In this document: positions 13,392 through 13,666 of the stretch, piece by piece
How the letters are laid out: the number at the start of each line of letters is the position of its first letter
Position numbering within the stretch: the stretch's first letter is position 1
Origin: an uncultured Candidatus Saccharibacteria bacterium
GTDB lineage: Bacteria; Patescibacteriota; Saccharimonadia; Saccharimonadales; Saccharimonadaceae
Assembly (NCBI GenBank): GCA_937976315.1
Contig: CALJRR010000026.1
Coordinates: 1-13,666, forward strand
Reading direction: 5' to 3'
Length of the DNA: 13,666 bases
The notes under the pieces: model-generated
The model's database searches: none
The model's input: only the letters and a program-made list of their open reading frames with translations
What the model was told of the DNA's origin: nothing
Position numbers and translations under genes: made by a program

Positions 13392-13666
13392 TTATTTATT
13401 AATTTTCGCAAATCCAAATCCGCGCACTTTACTATTTGTGCGGACTTTTTGTTCTGCAATTTTATCAACTGAAACTGTCGTCTGCTCCGACTGATGACGC
13501 GGCTTAACATGCAGATAGTATGTTGTTTTCAAGCCACGCTTCCACGCTTCTGAGTAAATCTTCACATATTCGTCAATGTCTCGCGTCTCCAGATACATAT
13601 TTCGAGAAATCGCCTGATCGACCCACTTCTGAGCCCTGGCTGCCACTTCAATAAACGCGTACGGAC
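13392..13666 (-). CDS. nrdA: Ribonucleotide reductase large subunit, C-terminal part, no cysteine tail
   Basis: The last 90 or so residues of a class I R1 protein; the rest lies beyond the right edge. Seen here are YAFIEVAARAQKWVDQAIS, NMYLETRD, EAWKRGLKTTYYLHVKPR and the end VRGFGFAKINK. AWKRGLKTTYY carries the tyrosine pair (E. coli Y730/Y731) of the radical pathway, so the annotation is firm. The open frame continues to the edge, so the GTG near 13646 is not the start. No cysteine occurs in the visible part: the protein stops just after the FGF segment, where many R1 proteins continue with a linker and a C-terminal Cys pair. The stop TAA (13394-13392) is directly followed by the nrdB ribosome site. 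It is the first visible gene of the nrdA-nrdB-PNPOx-tail-pyrG operon. Confidence 0.93.
   Translation of the reverse strand, partial: PYAFIEVAARAQKWVDQAISRNMYLETRDIDEYVKIYSEAWKRGLKTTYYLHVKPRHQSEQTTVSVDKIAEQKVRTNSKVRGFGFAKINK

Overview
The window looks like a stretch of chromosome from a small-genome bacterium, most likely a member of Saccharibacteria (TM7) or a close Patescibacteria/CPR relative. This is an inference from protein style and from very tight packing. Base composition is moderately AT-rich by eye. TGA is read as a stop (dnaG, orn), so the code is the ordinary bacterial one and not the Gracilibacteria/SR1 code. No mobile element, CRISPR array, tRNA or rRNA was found. Nearly all sequence is coding, and convergent genes meet with 0-4 bases between stops or share stop bases.

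Layout. 1-75: the last codons of an unidentified plus-strand gene. 209-802 (+): a P-loop kinase of the dephospho-CoA kinase/UPF0200 type. 803-3495 (-): dnaG-rpoD with a 4-base overlap. 3549-4160 (+): a one-pass membrane protein. 4157-5043 (-): orn and a YjbR/MmcQ-fold gene. 5087-5791 (+): pyrH. 5796-6245 (-): mscL with an unusual basic tail. 6289-7920 (-): argS. 7966-8124 (-): a 52-residue ORF with its own strong promoter. 8211-10145 (-): two paralogous HX4D acyltransferase-like genes in tandem. 10174 to the right edge (-): a nucleotide operon transcribed nrdA (partial), nrdB, a pyridoxamine-phosphate-oxidase-fold gene, a 57-residue ORF ending in CxxC, and pyrG.

The most interesting part is the nucleotide operon. 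The visible C-terminus of NrdA contains no cysteine and stops where many class I R1 proteins carry a flexible tail with a redox cysteine pair. Three genes downstream, a separate 57-residue ORF ends in a sequence (DPASLTICDGCE) that resembles such a tail. I propose that the R1 redox tail is encoded in trans. NrdB also has Phe (F108) where class Ia/Ib R2 proteins carry the radical tyrosine, and Glu as first metal ligand, both as in class Ic (Chlamydia-type) enzymes. CTP synthase in the same operon links ribonucleotide and deoxyribonucleotide supply.

Two further whole-window signals stand out. First, six genes or operons that start without an upstream co-directional partner have a -10 box, often of the extended TGn type, ending 6-7 bases before the start codon, which predicts leaderless mRNAs. 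Most operon-internal genes have Shine-Dalgarno sequences instead. Second, DnaG has lost all four zinc ligands of its N-terminal zinc-binding domain while keeping the surrounding fold residues and the TOPRIM acidic residues.
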